Source: JAZRYE01 sp045600585 (GTDB lineage Bacteria; Bacillota_I; Bacilli_A; RFN20; CAG-826). From it: a stretch of DNA of 64,000 bases. Location: assembly GCA_045600585.1 (NCBI GenBank), contig JAZRYE010000003.1:60130-124129 (forward strand), in the 5' to 3' direction. The notes below the pieces were generated by a model. That model was not told the DNA's origin. It did no database searches and was given only the letters and a program-made list of their open reading frames with translations. The number at the start of each line of letters is the position of its first letter. Within the stretch, counting starts at the first letter, position 1. Made by a program: the position numbers and the translations under genes. Shown one piece after another: positions 44,149 to 54,220 of this stretch.

Positions 44149-46134
44149 TTATTTAATAAGTTCTAAAAATTCTTCTTCATCAAGAACTGTAATACCAAGA
44201 GAACGGGCCTTATCTAATTTACTTCCAGCTTCAACTCCGGCAACTACAACATCAGTTGCTTTTGAAACAGAACCTGTAACTTTAGCACCTAAATTTTCAA
44301 GAATTTCTGTTGCTTCTTTTCGGCCATATTTATATAGAGTGCCAGTTAATACAACTGTCTTACCTGAGAAATATGAATTAGCAGCAGCGACATTTTGTCC
44401 TAAGAATGTAAAGTTAACATGATGATCTTTTAACTTGTTAACTGTTTCAATATTTCTTTCATCAGCAAACCATTCAACAATTGATTTTGAAACAATAGGA
44501 CCAACATCATTAATTTCAAGAAGATCATCTTCTGTTGCTTGCATTAAGTTATCAATTGTTTGGAATTTTCTCGCTAAAGTTTTTGCCATTTTAGCCCCTA
44601 CTTCTTTAATTCCTAAGCCAAATAATACTCTTTCAAGTGAATTTGCTTTTGAATTTTCAATAGCATCTAATAACTTGTCGATTGATTTTGATTGCCATCC
44701 ATCAAGTTCGATAATTTCTTCTCTATGTTCAAATAAATCATAGATTTCTGCAACATTTCTAAAGAAACCTTGGTTAAAGAATTGTTCAACAACCTTTTCA
44801 CCCATGCCGTCAATATCCATAGCGTCACGGCTAGAATAATGAATCATAGCTTCAATTTGTTTAGCTTCACAATGTGGATTTAAGCAAAAGTGCATTGCAT
44901 CTTTTCTAATTAATAAGGAACCACACACAGGGCAAAATGAAATCATCTCATACTCAACTTGAGTTCCATCTCTTCTTTCTTTCACTGGTCTTACTACTTC
45001 TGGAATAACATCTCCAGCTTTTCTAATGACAACATAGTCGCCAATCATAAGTTCTTTTTCTTTGATAAAGTCTTCATTATGTAATGTTGCTCTTTGAACT
45101 ACACTACCAGCAACTCTAACTGGTTCAAGAACAGCGTTTGGAGTAATTTTTCCAGTTCTACCTACTGTATAAATAATATCTGTTAATTTAGTAACAACTT
45201 CTTCAGGTGGGAACTTATAAGCAATTGCCCATCTTGGAGTTTTTGCAGTATATCCAAGTTTGTCATATAAAGACATATCGTCAACTTTAATAACAATTCC
45301 GTCGATATCGTAACCTAAAGATGATCTTTTTTCGGTATATTCTTCGATATATTTAAGTACTTCATCAATTCCATTACAAAGCCTACGTTCTGGGTTTGTT
45401 TTAAATCCTAACTTATCAGCAAACTTTAATGATTCGGAATGATAGCGAATATTAAAATCTTTGGCATTTGGTAAATAATACCAGAAAGCATCAAGGCCAC
45501 GGCTAGCAGCAATAGAACTATCTAATTGTCTAATTGAACCAGCAGCGGCATTTCTTGCATTTGCGAAAAGAGCTTCGCCTGCTTCTTCTTTAATTTTATT
45601 AAGCTTTTCAAGAGATTTCTTTGGCATAAAAACTTCGCCACGAATCTCAAAATCATAATCTAAGTCAATATGAGATGGTACTGATTTAATAGTAATAACA
45701 TTACTAGTAACATCTTCGCCAACTGTTCCGGTACCACGAGTAGCAGCGTATTGAAGGTTTTTGTTATAGACAAGAGACATACCTAAACCATCAATCTTAA
45801 GTTCTGCCATGTATGTGACTTTGTCACCACCAATGATTTCTCTAATTTTTCTATCAAAATCTCTTAAGTCATCTTCATTAAAAGCATTGGCTAAAGAAAG
45901 CATCATTCTTTTATGTGTTACTTTCTTGAATTCATCTTGAACCATGCCACCGACTCTTTGTGAAGGAGATAAAGGTGATTGGAGTTCTGGATTGTCTCTT
46001 TCAAGAGCCATCAATTCTTGCATTAATCTATCGTATTCAGCATCGCTGACTGATGGATTGTCTTGCACATAATACTCGTAATTATATTTTTCGAGTAAAG
46101 CTCTTAATTCATCTACTCTATCTTTTGGTGTCAT
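44149..46134 (-). CDS. ligA: NAD-dependent DNA ligase
   Basis: 661 aa. The adenylation lysine is in A-E-L-K-I-D-G-L; an OB fold follows, then a four-cysteine zinc site (C-P-V-C ... C-L-N-P-H-C), helix-hairpin-helix units and a C-terminal BRCT domain (about 590-661). It seals Okazaki fragments and repair nicks. The start overlaps the pcrA stop by four bases. Confidence 0.97.
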   Translation of the reverse strand: MTPKDRVDELRALLEKYNYEYYVQDNPSVSDAEYDRLMQELMALERDNPELQSPLSPSQRVGGMVQDEFKKVTHKRMMLSLANAFNEDDLRDFDRKIREIIGGDKVTYMAELKIDGLGMSLVYNKNLQYAATRGTGTVGEDVTSNVITIKSVPSHIDLDYDFEIRGEVFMPKKSLEKLNKIKEEAGEALFANARNAAAGSIRQLDSSIAASRGLDAFWYYLPNAKDFNIRYHSESLKFADKLGFKTNPERRLCNGIDEVLKYIEEYTEKRSSLGYDIDGIVIKVDDMSLYDKLGYTAKTPRWAIAYKFPPEEVVTKLTDIIYTVGRTGKITPNAVLEPVRVAGSVVQRATLHNEDFIKEKELMIGDYVVIRKAGDVIPEVVRPVKERRDGTQVEYEMISFCPVCGSLLIRKDAMHFCLNPHCEAKQIEAMIHYSSRDAMDIDGMGEKVVEQFFNQGFFRNVAEIYDLFEHREEIIELDGWQSKSIDKLLDAIENSKANSLERVLFGLGIKEVGAKMAKTLARKFQTIDNLMQATEDDLLEINDVGPIVSKSIVEWFADERNIETVNKLKDHHVNFTFLGQNVAAANSYFSGKTVVLTGTLYKYGRKEATEILENLGAKVTGSVSKATDVVVAGVEAGSKLDKARSLGITVLDEEEFLELIK

Positions 46135-48368
46135 GCTTGACTACCTCCTTTAGAAACAGATGGATGAGTTCCTAAAATGGATTTCACGCCATGTTCTTCA
46201 AAATTTACTTTAATAATATCATCGCCCTCAAGTTCGACAACGATGCCTTTTCCTAATTTCTTATGAATAACAACATCTCCAACTTCCCATTCTTTAACAT
46301 CATTTGTAGCTTGTGAGAAGTCTTGTTTCTTAGGTCCTTTATCTTCAAGAGAAATACTTCCACCACGATATTGAGGAGGAATGTCATTGAATGAATAACT
46401 TCTTGGAGTATTAGGATTACTACTTCTATATGGAGAATACTCATTTGATTTAACAACTTCATTTCCTGATTCTCTTAAGAATTGAGAAGGAGTTAATGTT
46501 CCACCTAAAACATATGAGAAATCGTTTGAATATGTTAAATATAACTTTTTCATTGCTCTTGTAATAGCAACATAAGCTAATCTTCTTTCTTCTTCTAAAG
46601 CAGCATAACCGCCTTCTAAAGCAGCACGTTGAGAAGGGAAAACACCATTGTTAAGTCTAACAACAAAAACAACAGGGAATTCTAGTCCTTTAGCGGTATG
46701 AACAGTCATCAATGAAACATAATCTCCGTCAGTTAATTCATCTTGAGCAGAGATTAATGCAATATTTTGTAAATATTCATCAAAAGATGATTCTGGATAT
46801 TGTTGTTTAAAGTGACGGATATCTTCAAATAAAGATTTAACGTTATCGAATCTTTCTTCACCATCATCTTCTTTTTGAATATATTCGTAATAATTAATTG
46901 AATAGACTAAATTTTCTAATGATTTTGAGAATACTTCATCATCAGCTTCAATTTTTTCTCTTGTTTGATCAATGAGCTCTATCATTGCTTTTAGCATATT
47001 AATTGCTTTTCTTGGAGCATTTGAATCATCAGGATTTAAATCTCTAATATATTCATATAAAGAAAGATTTGCGTTATTAGCTTCTTCTTTAAAAATAGCA
47101 GTTGTTGATTCACCAATGCTTCTTTTTGGAACATTGATAATTCTTTCAAAAGAAACATCATCTTTAATATTTGTAATCAAATGGAAATAAGCAAGAATGT
47201 CTTTAATTTCACGTCTTTGATAGAACTTCATGCCGCCATAAATACGATAATTGATTCCTCTTTGTGTTAATTCGCTTTCAAATTCACGAGTAACATAGTT
47301 GCTTCTATATAAAATTGCTATATCTCTTAAATTGTAATGTTCAACTTGTTTTAGTCTTAAAATTTCACGTGCAACATATTCTGCTTCGTTTTTTGAAGAA
47401 GGAGACGATCTAGTAACAATAGAATCGCCCTTTGCTTTATTAGTAAACAAATCTTTAGCAACTCTTAATTTATTGTTCGCAATTAATTTGTTAGCGGAAT
47501 TAAGAATTGTTTGGGTACTTCTATAGTTTTCATTAAGAATAATTGATTCCATTTCTGGGAAGAGCTTAGGCATATCCAAAATAATGTTTTGATTAGCCCC
47601 TCTCCATGTATAAATGGTTTGGTCAGGATCTCCAACAACATATAAGCAAGTTGAAGGTTTCATTAATAACTTTAATAATTTGAATTCTGTATCATTAGTA
47701 TCTTGAAACTCATCAACAAGAATTTGGCTAATGCGATTTTGCCATTTAATTCTAATATCTCTATAGTTTTCCAAGATGTAATTAGCCTTTAGCAAAAGAT
47801 CATCAAAGTCTAATGCCAAGATTTTGTTTTTTTCTTCCTCATATCTTGTATAAATTTCGAGGCAAGTTTTCTCATCTTCAAACGATGGTTTAATGATAGT
47901 AATGTCTTCAGGATATTTTTCTCTAAGTTTTTGTGTTCCAATGTAAGAGATGGCTCTACCTACAACTTTGTCGCCTCTTTTAAATCCCATTTCTTGTGCA
48001 ACGTCTTTAATAATCTTGGTTTGATCTTCTTCATCAAGAATAGTAAACGATTGAGGAAATCCTAAAACGGAAATTTCATGTCTTAAGAAATATGCTGCAA
48101 AAGAATGGAAAGTCCTAATGTTTAAGTCTTTAGATACCCAAGGAAGCATTTTTAAAACACGTTGTTTCATTTCATTAGCAACTTTATTAGTAAAAGTAAT
48201 GGCTAAAATACTCCAAGGATTAACACCTAATTCCTCGATTAAAAAGGAAATACGATAAGTAAGGACTCTAGTCTTACCGCTTCCTGCGCCAGCAACGATT
48301 CTTACATATTGATTGCAAGTAGTTACGGCTTCATATTGTTTGTTGTTTAATTCGTCTTTGTAATTCAT
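46131..48368 (-). CDS. pcrA: ATP-dependent DNA helicase, PcrA/UvrD type
   Basis: 745 aa superfamily 1A helicase. Walker A A-G-A-G-S-G-K-T, motif II D-E-F-Q-D-T-N, motif III G-D-P-D-Q-T-I-Y-x-W-R-G-A, motif IV Y-R-S, motif V V-S-L-M-T-V-H-T-A-K-G-L-E-F-P and motif VI V-A-I-T-R-A are present. The C-terminal K-x-G-x-G-I-V segment is the PcrA RNA-polymerase-binding Tudor-like region. Paired with ligA as in many Firmicutes. No ribosome site is obvious before the ATG. Confidence 0.96.
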   Translation of the reverse strand: MNYKDELNNKQYEAVTTCNQYVRIVAGAGSGKTRVLTYRISFLIEELGVNPWSILAITFTNKVANEMKQRVLKMLPWVSKDLNIRTFHSFAAYFLRHEISVLGFPQSFTILDEEDQTKIIKDVAQEMGFKRGDKVVGRAISYIGTQKLREKYPEDITIIKPSFEDEKTCLEIYTRYEEEKNKILALDFDDLLLKANYILENYRDIRIKWQNRISQILVDEFQDTNDTEFKLLKLLMKPSTCLYVVGDPDQTIYTWRGANQNIILDMPKLFPEMESIILNENYRSTQTILNSANKLIANNKLRVAKDLFTNKAKGDSIVTRSSPSSKNEAEYVAREILRLKQVEHYNLRDIAILYRSNYVTREFESELTQRGINYRIYGGMKFYQRREIKDILAYFHLITNIKDDVSFERIINVPKRSIGESTTAIFKEEANNANLSLYEYIRDLNPDDSNAPRKAINMLKAMIELIDQTREKIEADDEVFSKSLENLVYSINYYEYIQKEDDGEERFDNVKSLFEDIRHFKQQYPESSFDEYLQNIALISAQDELTDGDYVSLMTVHTAKGLEFPVVFVVRLNNGVFPSQRAALEGGYAALEEERRLAYVAITRAMKKLYLTYSNDFSYVLGGTLTPSQFLRESGNEVVKSNEYSPYRSSNPNTPRSYSFNDIPPQYRGGSISLEDKGPKKQDFSQATNDVKEWEVGDVVIHKKLGKGIVVELEGDDIIKVNFEEHGVKSILGTHPSVSKGGSQA

Positions 48369-48487
48369 ATATTGCTAAGCAATATAGTATCATATATTGC
48401 CCTTTCATTCAAATAATCTTCTAAAATGATATTAAAAACCATATCCAATTTTCTGGACAATCTCATTTATTTAAAAATATATGTAGG

Positions 48488-48916
48488 TTATCTTTTAATA
48501 TACTCTTTAATTTTATTTTCACCTGCTAGATTATATTCAAGAAGCCCGGAATTAATCACTAATAAAGTTGGTGTTCCGAGAACAGAAACTGTCTCATAAG
48601 AAGCAGCGCCAATAGTTGATGAAATGTCAGATGTCACCGGTATCGAACTAGTAAATTCCAATAGATAAAAATCAACTTTGTTAAATCCATATCCTAAGAC
48701 CAAATCTTTGATATTTTCACAATGCCTACAGCTTTTCGAAAATATGTACACTTCATGATTGAAATCAATTGTAAATATATCTTCAAAATGAATGGTCCTA
48801 TTTACAAAATCGGAATAATCGTAAACAGAATTAAACGATGTCTTTTCATCTGTTGTCATTGGAGCTTTGGCACAAGAAGAAAGTAAAATTGCGATTAGAA
48901 GAAAAAGTTTTTTCAT
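48488..48916 (-). CDS. Thioredoxin-like lipoprotein with C-x-x-C motif
   Basis: 142 aa from the chosen start. MKKLFLLIAILLSSC is a lipoprotein signal; GGAGGG stands six bases before this ATG, so the in-frame ATG at 48976 is rejected. The mature protein has F-S-K-S-C-R-H-C-E-N, a thioredoxin-type redox site, and a later cis-proline in L-G-T-P-T-L. It probably acts on disulphides outside the membrane. Family placement is by motif only. Confidence 0.72.
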   Translation of the reverse strand: MKKLFLLIAILLSSCAKAPMTTDEKTSFNSVYDYSDFVNRTIHFEDIFTIDFNHEVYIFSKSCRHCENIKDLVLGYGFNKVDFYLLEFTSSIPVTSDISSTIGAASYETVSVLGTPTLLVINSGLLEYNLAGENKIKEYIKR

Positions 48917-48993
48917 AAATATCCCTCCACTATATTTATAGGGAGAAAATCGATTTTTCTTTCTTTTTTTGTGCAATATGTAAAAATTATGTT

Positions 48994-49905
48994 ATGACTA
49001 TTTTCAAAAAACGTGAAACGTTAATCGAGAATATCGCTTACATGGGTATAATGGCAGCGATAAATGTTTTGTTTGTTTTATTAACTACTTTAGTCCCATT
49101 TTTATTATTCTTAATCGTTTTCGTTTTGCCATTAACAAGTGCAATTGTGACTATTTATTGCAAGAAAAAATATTTTATCATCTATGCAATTTCAACGATT
49201 GCTTTATGCATGATTGTTACGATCTGGAATATTGGAGATACCATTTTTTATGTTATCCCTTCCATTATTTCCGGTTTCTTATTTGCCTTATTACTAGAAA
49301 AACGAATCAATCCTCTTTACATAATAATGATCACAACTATTGTTCAAGTTGTTTTCTCATATCTAAGCATACCGTTAATTAAATTAATTACCAGCTTATC
49401 AATTATCGAAACTTTTGCTAATGCATTTAAAATAACAAGTTTTGCATACATTGATTACTTAGTTCCAGTAGCAATATTGCTCTTATCATTCATTCAACAA
49501 ATTATTAGCTATGCTGTTATCAAGGAAGAATTAGAAAAGTTTGTAAAGTTAGAAGAAGCTAAATATAGTAAATTTTTGCTTCAATCAATTAGCATTATCG
49601 TTCTCATCGCTATGGTCGTTTTAGCATATTTAATGCCAGAATATAGTTTGTGTTTATTATGTATTGCAACAATCTTATCTACACATCAGTTTGTTGATTT
49701 AATTGTATCGAAAAACTATTTAGTCTATATATTGTTGGGTATTGGGGCTATAGTTGTGTTCTTCTTATTCGCAGCGTTTTATCAACAAATTAAAGAGCCT
49801 TTAGGCATTCTTTTGATTGGATTGTACAGTTTTTTGGTCAGTATAATCAGTTTAATTAATAATTATTTGTTAAAAGACAATTCTAAATATAGAATTAATG
49901 TATAA
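48994..49905 (+). CDS. Polytopic membrane protein, possibly DUF2232/S-component-like
   Basis: 303 aa with about eight membrane spans. The N-terminal A-Y-M-G-I-M-A-A-I-N-V-L-F-V-L-L resembles the start of DUF2232 or ECF substrate-binding proteins, but no ligand signature is visible. It is the first of three plus-strand membrane genes with short gaps. No ribosome site before the ATG. Confidence 0.6.
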   Translation: MTIFKKRETLIENIAYMGIMAAINVLFVLLTTLVPFLLFLIVFVLPLTSAIVTIYCKKKYFIIYAISTIALCMIVTIWNIGDTIFYVIPSIISGFLFALLLEKRINPLYIIMITTIVQVVFSYLSIPLIKLITSLSIIETFANAFKITSFAYIDYLVPVAILLLSFIQQIISYAVIKEELEKFVKLEEAKYSKFLLQSISIIVLIAMVVLAYLMPEYSLCLLCIATILSTHQFVDLIVSKNYLVYILLGIGAIVVFFLFAAFYQQIKEPLGILLIGLYSFLVSIISLINNYLLKDNSKYRINV

Positions 49906-49910
49906 CACTT

Positions 49911-50438
49911 ATGGCAGCATTTTTTAAAAGTTTTGGAAAAGGAATTCTCTATATACTAGCTCTACCAGCAATACTAGTAGTTCTAGTTATTTTTGCTATT
50001 TATGGATTCTTTGTATTTCTTTATATGACAATTAAAAACATCATTCTTTTCTTTACAGGAAGAAAGATTTTTGATGAATTACCAGAAGATAAAAAAGCAA
50101 GAGAAATAATTGAAGCAAAACTTAAAGCCGCAACTGAGCCAGCACCTGCTCCTCAACCTCAACAAAATAACACTACTGTTAATAACATTTATGGTGGAAT
50201 CAATCCTCAACCAGGAACTATTACAGTGACTATTCCAATCAATCAAAACATGTTCAATAACGATACACGTTCCCCAATTGAAATTGCAAATGAAGAAGCA
50301 ATGAGAATTGCAAACGATCCTTCATCTGTCCAACAAATCAACCAACAAGAAAATGTCGTTGATGCTGTCGAAGCGGAATGTTTAGAAGATGAAGTAAAAG
50401 ATTTTAATAATGTTGGAGGAGGGGATTTTAATGTTTAA
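49911..50438 (+). CDS. Membrane protein with Pro/Gln-rich tail
   Basis: 175 aa. A long hydrophobic segment (residues 11-45) is followed by a charged helix and a low-complexity stretch rich in Pro, Gln and Asn (about 80-100), then an acidic end. Family not recognised. It begins five bases after the previous stop and its end overlaps the next gene by eight bases. Confidence 0.6.
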   Translation: MAAFFKSFGKGILYILALPAILVVLVIFAIYGFFVFLYMTIKNIILFFTGRKIFDELPEDKKAREIIEAKLKAATEPAPAPQPQQNNTTVNNIYGGINPQPGTITVTIPINQNMFNNDTRSPIEIANEEAMRIANDPSSVQQINQQENVVDAVEAECLEDEVKDFNNVGGGDFNV

Positions 50439-51117
50439 TTTTTTAGTGCAATTAACTGAAAATGACAAAAGATTAATCTTTGCCCTTCTTTTGGTTTTCA
50501 TTCTTGTCTTTGTATTAATTGGATACTTAGGAATGCTTGTTGTTAAAGTTATGAAATGGCAAGGCAAAAAGATGAACCATATGTGTTCAGATGTATTAAC
50601 TACATTCGTCATTACAGAAAAGAAACAATTCTATAGATACGCAAGAAAAAAGAACAATAGATTATTTTATAAACAATCATGGCTACCATTATTATTAATC
50701 ATTGTTGCTGCTATTATTCTAATTGTCGGTGAAGCAACATATAAAAATCCTTGGCATTATAATCCATTTAATAAAGAAGATGGCTTTGGCACATTGCTCT
50801 TTATTTGGGATTGGAATGATCCTGATTCTTGGACTAAAGTATTTGGATTAAAAGTCTTGGCAAAATGGCCTCCACTTGATCCAGTATATGGTAGACCAGC
50901 ATTAGAGCTAGCAGCTTGGAGAGCATATGTCTTTGTCCCATTTGTATTTATTGGAGGCATCTGGTATTTAATTGCAGTACAAGCTTATATATCTAGAATG
51001 ATTGCCATTAGAAAAATTCACGATGAAAATATCGCAGGCGATTTAAGTAATTTTAATCAAAAAGAAGCATTAGCAAATACAGCAATGCCTCCAAAAGAAG
51101 ATACAAATATTCAATAA
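50431..51117 (+). CDS. Three-span membrane protein of unknown function
   Basis: About 228 aa. The start at 50431 is used because GGAGGAGGGG lies right before it; the ATG at 50410 would place that site inside the frame. Membrane helices near residues 11-36, 84-103 and 163-190; a W-rich loop with L-F-I-W-D-W-N-D-P-D lies between the last two. Not recognised. Same operon as the two preceding genes; a terminator follows. Confidence 0.6.
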   Translation: MFNFLVQLTENDKRLIFALLLVFILVFVLIGYLGMLVVKVMKWQGKKMNHMCSDVLTTFVITEKKQFYRYARKKNNRLFYKQSWLPLLLIIVAAIILIVGEATYKNPWHYNPFNKEDGFGTLLFIWDWNDPDSWTKVFGLKVLAKWPPLDPVYGRPALELAAWRAYVFVPFVFIGGIWYLIAVQAYISRMIAIRKIHDENIAGDLSNFNQKEALANTAMPPKEDTNIQ

Positions 51118-51150
51118 AAAAGTTGGAACGTTTTATATGAACCAACTTTT
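51118..51150 (+). terminator. Terminator of the three membrane-protein genes
   Basis: AAAAGTTGG / CCAACTTTT stem with a 15-base loop, followed by A then TTTTTT. Confidence 0.75.
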
Positions 51151-51155
51151 ATTTT

Positions 51156-51299
51156 TTAATTTGAGATAACTGTAATCATCTCATAAATAAGATAAATTAA
51201 TAAGAATACATCAATACAAATAAGAATTACTAAGTAACGGAATTTTAAGCGTTCTTTTCTTTCCGCTTTTTCCACGATTAATTGTTCGTTTTGTTCCAT
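51156..51299 (-). CDS. 47-aa single-span membrane protein
   Basis: Read from the minus strand: MEQNEQLIVEKAERKERLKF, then one membrane helix (about residues 21-43). It begins eight bases after the asnS stop. The TAGGAA sequence upstream is a weak ribosome site. Function unknown; possibly co-transcribed with asnS. Confidence 0.55.
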   Translation of the reverse strand: MEQNEQLIVEKAERKERLKFRYLVILICIDVFLLIYLIYEMITVISN

Positions 51300-51307
51300 A
51301 GATATTC

Positions 51308-52696
51308 CTAGTATTTGATGCTATTAGATGTTCTTGGATAAGGTTGAACATCACGAATGTTTTGCATACCTGTAACATACATAAGCAAGCGGTCAAAGCC
51401 AATACCGAATCCAGAGTGACGGCAGCCACCATATCTACGTGTATCAAGATACCAATCAAGTCCTTCAATGCCTAATTCATCCATCTTAGCTTTTAAGATG
51501 TCGTATCTTTCTTCACGTTGAGATCCACCAACAAGTTCACCAACCGCAGGAACTAATAAGTCACATGCTGCAACTGTCTTGTTGTCATCATTAACTCTCA
51601 TATAGAATGCTTTAATTTCTTTTGGATAGTCAATTAAGAACAATGGTCCTTTAACTACTTCTTCAGTTAAATATCTCTCGTGTTCAGATTGTAAATCCAT
51701 GCCCCATTCGATATTGTTGTTTTCAAATTTATGACCATTTTCAACAGCTTTCTTAAGAATTTCAATACCTTCAGTATATTTCATCTTCTTGAATTCAGAA
51801 TTAACGACATGAGTTAATCTTTCAATTAATGTTTTATCAATCATGGAATTGAAGAAAGCCATTTCATCTGGGCAAGCTGTCATAACATAATTGATACAAT
51901 ATTTAACACAGTCTTCAATAAGTTCCATGTTATCGTTTAAATCAGCAAATGCGATTTCTGGTTCAACCATCCAGAATTCACTAGCGTGTCTAACTGTATT
52001 TGAGTGTTCTGCTCTAAATACAGGTCCAAATGTATAAACATCATGGAATGCTAAAGCGAATGGTTCAACGTGTAATTGACCAGTAACAGTCAAGTTAACT
52101 TTATGGCCATAGAATGAGAATGGATCTTTTGTATCATGTGTTGTGACATCAAATACGTTACCAGCACCTTCTCCATCGTTAGTTGTGATATCAGGTGTAT
52201 GAACATAAATGAATCCACGTTCTTGGAAGAATTCATGAATAGCAAATGAGAGAACACTTCTAACTCTGAATACAGCTTGGAATGTATTTGCTCTTGGTCT
52301 AATGTGAGCAATATCTCTCAAGAATTCAAATGAGTGTCTCTTCTTTTGAAGTGGATAGTCGTCAGCGACATCTCCTTCAAGAACACATTCATCAACTAAT
52401 ATTTCAAATGGTTGTTTATTTTCAGGTGTAAGTTTTAATTCACCTTTAATACCAATAGCAGATCCTGTTTTTAATGCTGACAATACATCGTGGTCTTTAC
52501 TGTCTTTTGTATAAACAAGTTGGACATTCTTAAAATATGTTCCATCATTGAATTCAACGAATCCAATAGAGCCGTTATCACGATTTGTCTTGACCCAACC
52601 TTCGAGTTCAACATGTTTAACGTGTTCGATTTCTTCTTTATCACCTGCTACAACAATATCGTAGAGTTCGAAATCAGTTACCTTTACAAATTCCAT
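51308..52696 (-). CDS. asnS: Asparagine--tRNA ligase
   Basis: 462 aa class II synthetase. The N-terminal OB fold binds the anticodon; R-P-R-A-N-T-F-Q-A-V-F-R-V-R-S, G-P-V-F-R-A-E-H-S-N-T and the C-terminal G-F-G-I-G-F-D-R-L carry motifs 1-3. Asn-tRNA is made directly, so GatCAB is probably needed for Gln-tRNA. CGGAGG precedes the ATG. Confidence 0.95.
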   Translation of the reverse strand: MEFVKVTDFELYDIVVAGDKEEIEHVKHVELEGWVKTNRDNGSIGFVEFNDGTYFKNVQLVYTKDSKDHDVLSALKTGSAIGIKGELKLTPENKQPFEILVDECVLEGDVADDYPLQKKRHSFEFLRDIAHIRPRANTFQAVFRVRSVLSFAIHEFFQERGFIYVHTPDITTNDGEGAGNVFDVTTHDTKDPFSFYGHKVNLTVTGQLHVEPFALAFHDVYTFGPVFRAEHSNTVRHASEFWMVEPEIAFADLNDNMELIEDCVKYCINYVMTACPDEMAFFNSMIDKTLIERLTHVVNSEFKKMKYTEGIEILKKAVENGHKFENNNIEWGMDLQSEHERYLTEEVVKGPLFLIDYPKEIKAFYMRVNDDNKTVAACDLLVPAVGELVGGSQREERYDILKAKMDELGIEGLDWYLDTRRYGGCRHSGFGIGFDRLLMYVTGMQNIRDVQPYPRTSNSIKY

Positions 52697-52747
52697 ATTT
52701 TTATCCTCCGTAGGAATATTATAATTAATAATCGTAGAATTTAAATT

Positions 52748-53767
52748 CTAATTTTCAAATTTATCCCAATCTTCTATAAACCAGTTTGGATCAACACCAA
52801 GATTTAATGAAGCAAACACTTTTCTTTCGTATAAATGTTCTGCAACTTTAGCAATCATAGCAGCGTTATCTGTCGTGCACCAAAGAGGTGGAATAATGAT
52901 TTTGATGCCTCTATTTTCCATTTCTCTTTTCATTTCACTTCTAAGATATGAGTTAGCAGAGACCCCACCAGCAAGAAGAACTTCTTTAACTTTATATTCT
53001 TCAACGGCTTTTGTTGCTCTATCTACTACTAATCCAACTGCAACATCTTGGAATGATTTACACATATTGGCAACATTAACTTGTTCGCCTTTTTGTTCAA
53101 GATTATGGACAAGATTAATAACATTTGTTTTTAGTCCTGAATATGACAAATCATATGTATGTTCGCCTTTAAGCGGGACAGGTAAGTTATATGTATGTTC
53201 GCCTTCTTTTGATAATTTATCAATAGGTAAACCACCAGGATAAGGTAAACCTAATACTCTAGCTACCTTGTCATAACATTCACCAATTGCATCATCTCTT
53301 GTTTCGCCAATAACTTTAAACTTCATATGGTCTTCCATAATGACAAGTTCACTATTACCACCGGAAACAACAACAGCTAATAACGGGAAATGTAATTCAT
53401 CTATATACTCATTTGCATAAATATGTCCAGTTAAATGATGAACCGGAATAAGTGGCTTTTTATATAGTATTGCAAGAGTTTTTGCTGCTTGTAAGCCAAC
53501 GTGAAGAGCGCCAATTAAGCCAGGTCCTCTAGTAACTGCAAATGCATCAACTTCTTCTAATTTAATATTTGCTTGTTCTAATGCTTCTTTAAGAACAACA
53601 GATATGTTTTCTGCATGAAGTCTACTTGCAATTTCAGGCATAACTCCACCATATTTTCTATGAACTTCTATTTGAGTTGAAACGACATTAGAAAGAAGCT
53701 TGCCATCTTTTGTGATAGCAATAGAAGTTTCGTCACAACTTGATTCAATCGCTAAGATAACTGCCAT
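52748..53767 (-). CDS. tsaD: tRNA threonylcarbamoyladenosine transferase TsaD
   Basis: 339 aa ASKHA-fold protein. H-H-L-T-G-H supplies iron ligands; S-C-D-E-T-S at the start, S-G-G-N-S-E-L and G-G-V-S-A-N-S are family blocks. With TsaB and TsaE it makes t6A37 in tRNAs that read ANN codons. It lies one base after rimI. Confidence 0.96.
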   Translation of the reverse strand: MAVILAIESSCDETSIAITKDGKLLSNVVSTQIEVHRKYGGVMPEIASRLHAENISVVLKEALEQANIKLEEVDAFAVTRGPGLIGALHVGLQAAKTLAILYKKPLIPVHHLTGHIYANEYIDELHFPLLAVVVSGGNSELVIMEDHMKFKVIGETRDDAIGECYDKVARVLGLPYPGGLPIDKLSKEGEHTYNLPVPLKGEHTYDLSYSGLKTNVINLVHNLEQKGEQVNVANMCKSFQDVAVGLVVDRATKAVEEYKVKEVLLAGGVSANSYLRSEMKREMENRGIKIIIPPLWCTTDNAAMIAKVAEHLYERKVFASLNLGVDPNWFIEDWDKFEN

Positions 53768-53768
53768 T

Positions 53769-54218
53769 TTAAATTTCTACCTCTCTAACCATGTAAATTG
53801 CATCTTCACCATCATCATAATAATGTGGTTTTATAACGACTTCTTTAAAGCCGTATTTCTTATATAATCCAATTGCAGGAGTATTTGATTTTCTTACTTC
53901 AAGAGTCGCTGAAGTAATTCTTTTTGCATAGCATTCTTCATCCATTTCTTTCATTAACTTGCTTGCTAATCCAAGTTTACGATAAGAAGGAAGGATACCA
54001 ATTTGGCAAATAGTTGCACTATCGAAGGTTTGCCAATAATCTAAAAAACCAACAACCTTCTCATCAACTTCTACCAAGAGAAAATGTGCAAAAGCATTTT
54101 CACTAAGTTCACGAGACATATCTTCTTTTTTCCATGGAGAATGAAAACATGCATTCTCAATTTCCATAATCGAAGATAAGTCATTTATATTACCATCTCT
54201 AATTTCTGAAATAACCAT
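53769..54218 (-). CDS. rimI: Ribosomal protein N-acetyltransferase RimI-like (GNAT)
   Basis: 149 aa GNAT fold with the acetyl-CoA loop I-L-P-S-Y-R-K-L-G-L-A-S-K-L and the later L-E-V-R-K-S-N-T-P-A-I-G-L-Y-K-K-Y-G-F typical of RimI. It probably acetylates an N terminus, in E. coli that of S18. It lies between tsaB and tsaD, the standard place. Confidence 0.9.
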   Translation of the reverse strand: MVISEIRDGNINDLSSIMEIENACFHSPWKKEDMSRELSENAFAHFLLVEVDEKVVGFLDYWQTFDSATICQIGILPSYRKLGLASKLMKEMDEECYAKRITSATLEVRKSNTPAIGLYKKYGFKEVVIKPHYYDDGEDAIYMVREVEI

Positions 54219-54220
54219 AA